Shown: piece by piece, positions 31,885 to 32,708 of the stretch
Layout: the number at the start of each line of letters is the position of its first letter
How positions within the stretch are numbered: the stretch's first letter is position 1
Source: an uncultured Pseudomonadota bacterium
GTDB lineage: Bacteria; Myxococcota_A; UBA796; SXON01
Length of the DNA: 32,708 nt
NCBI GenBank assembly: GCA_903875225.1
Contig: CAIQVJ010000031.1
Coordinates: 1 to 32,708 of the forward strand
Reading direction: 5' to 3'
Position numbers and translations under genes: made by a program
The notes under the pieces: generated by a model
Seen by the model: only the letters and a program-made list of their open reading frames with translations
Databases searched by the model: none
Told to the model about the DNA's origin: nothing

Positions 31885-32570
31885 TTTTATGCGTATTCCG
31901 CCACGGGGGATTGCGACACGGATAGCTACGCGTTGTTGGCGACGTCGGCTATGGTCGATGCTGGCACGGCGAGCCTTGAGGACCCCGATGGCAGCCGCTC
32001 GGACCTGGGAGCAACCGGAGGGCCTGACGCCACCTGGATCGACGCCGACGGGGACGGGTTCCTGGCGGGCATCGACTGCGACGATTTCGATGCGGCTGTC
32101 AACGGAGCCGCCCCGGAGGTCTGCGATGGTCAGGACAATGATTGCGACGACGTTGTGGATGATGGCGCCGGCCCGACCTGGTGTACAGACGCGGACGGTG
32201 ACGGCTTTGGGGCCCCCGCAACGGCCGTTTCGGCCTGCATGGCGCCGACGGATGGGGTAGCGGACTGCACCGACTGCGACGACTCGGACCCCCGATCCTC
32301 GCCTGGGCTCGCCGAGGTGTGTGACGGTGCCGACAACGACTGCGACGGGAACGTCGACGAGGGGTTGGTGACCTCGGCGTACTACCGGGATGCTGATGGA
32401 GACGGCTACGGGGATCCCGCCCGAAGCACCGACGCGTGCGAGGCGCCGTCCGGCTACGTCACGAACGCGGACGACTGTGACGACCGGGATGAGAGTGCCT
32501 CACCCGGCGCAACCGAGACTTGCGGCGATGAGGTTGACCAGGACTGCGATGGAAGCGACCTGCCTTGTGC
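31885..32570 (+). pseudogene. Continuation of the beta-helix protein with MopE-type repeats, after the stop codon
   Basis: Directly after the TAA and in the same frame the sequence reads FYAYSATGDCDTDSYALLAT, then MVDAGTASLEDPDGSRSDLG, which is the usual closing phrase of such beta-helix proteins. Next come MopE-like Cys/Asp motifs: DADGDGF, EVCDGQDNDCDD, DADGDGFGAP, EVCDGADNDCDGNVDEG, DADGDGYGDP and ETCGDEVDQDCDGSD. These repeats occur in secreted proteins of Myxococcota and relatives and probably bind metal ions. No frameshift is needed to join it to the upstream part. The reading is cut at about 32571 by what appears to be an IS terminus, so the natural C-terminus is missing. Confidence 0.75.
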
Positions 32571-32708
32571 TGTGACGCTCACCCGAAGTAGTCCCCCAGC
32601 GCTCACCAGAAGTAGTCCCCCACCGGATCGCGATCCCGGTGACCGGCGGGGGCTGGGGCCCCGCCCGACGAGGTCCGCTCGGTCACCGTGCCCTGTCTTC
32701 GGGTGCCA
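32571..32708. mobile_element. Terminus of a second IS21-family-like element (continues outside window)
   Basis: From 32571 the sequence starts TGTGACGCTCACCCGAAG and contains a 22-bp direct repeat with one mismatch (32577-32598 and 32601-32622, core GAAGTAGTCCCCCA). The two copies are 24 bp apart, the same spacing as the left-end boxes of the complete IS21-family element in this window. A TGT start and doubled transposase boxes are features of IS21-family ends. No gene of the element is visible in the remaining 86 bases, and the other end and target duplication lie outside. Confidence 0.6.

Overview
The window is a high-GC accessory region, most likely from a Myxococcota or other former Deltaproteobacterium. 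The evidence for that placement is indirect: the MopE-type EVCDGxDNDCDG repeats and the GGAIY-rich beta-helix protein at the right end, a small Cys-rich lipoprotein, strong GC bias in third codon positions and a candidate sigma-54 promoter. No rRNA, tRNA, CRISPR array or core housekeeping gene is visible.

Layout. (1) 1-8013, phage- or integrative-element-like genes: the C-terminal end of a SNF2-type helicase, a small lipoprotein (minus), a membrane-anchored lysozyme/chitosanase-like lytic enzyme, a solitary PD-(D/E)XK nuclease (minus), a C5-cytosine methyltransferase translationally coupled to a large GHKL-ATPase/zinc-peptidase fusion, and an HNH nuclease. (2) 8137-18472, a multi-gene restriction-modification or defence island: a second C5 methyltransferase (plus) faces a six-gene minus-strand operon coding, in transcription order, Z1-domain ATPase, DUF4420-like PD-(D/E)XK protein, MutL/MORC-like GHKL ATPase, two uncharacterised proteins and a Vsr-type endonuclease. 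(3) 18473-18959, non-coding, with eight copies of a 9-bp motif. (4) 18960-23057, a phage/plasmid-type replication operon on the minus strand: two small proteins, a BRO-N antirepressor and a primase-helicase. (5) 23058-25139, a regulatory region with six helically phased repeats and a sigma-54-like promoter, then an intact large serine recombinase. (6) 24981-29451, a second large serine recombinase gene facing the first, split by a complete IS21-family element (26445-29002) with a 5-bp target duplication. (7) 29452-29967, non-coding with a 30-bp dyad and a heptamer tandem repeat. (8) 29968-32708, a secreted beta-helix/MopE protein gene broken by one in-frame TAA and ended by the terminus of a second IS21-family-like element.

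How it fits together. The primase-helicase, antirepressor, lytic enzyme and serine recombinase indicate an integrated mobile element (prophage, satellite or ICE-like). Its cargo has two parallel modules that each pair a C5 methyltransferase with a GHKL ATPase and nucleases. The 8-18 kb module matches known MutL/Z1 restriction-modification neighbourhoods. The 2.7-7 kb module is less familiar: the methyltransferase and the GHKL-zincin protein carry the same roughly 45-residue C-terminal tail, which suggests a shared docking partner. This module is the best candidate here for an undescribed system.
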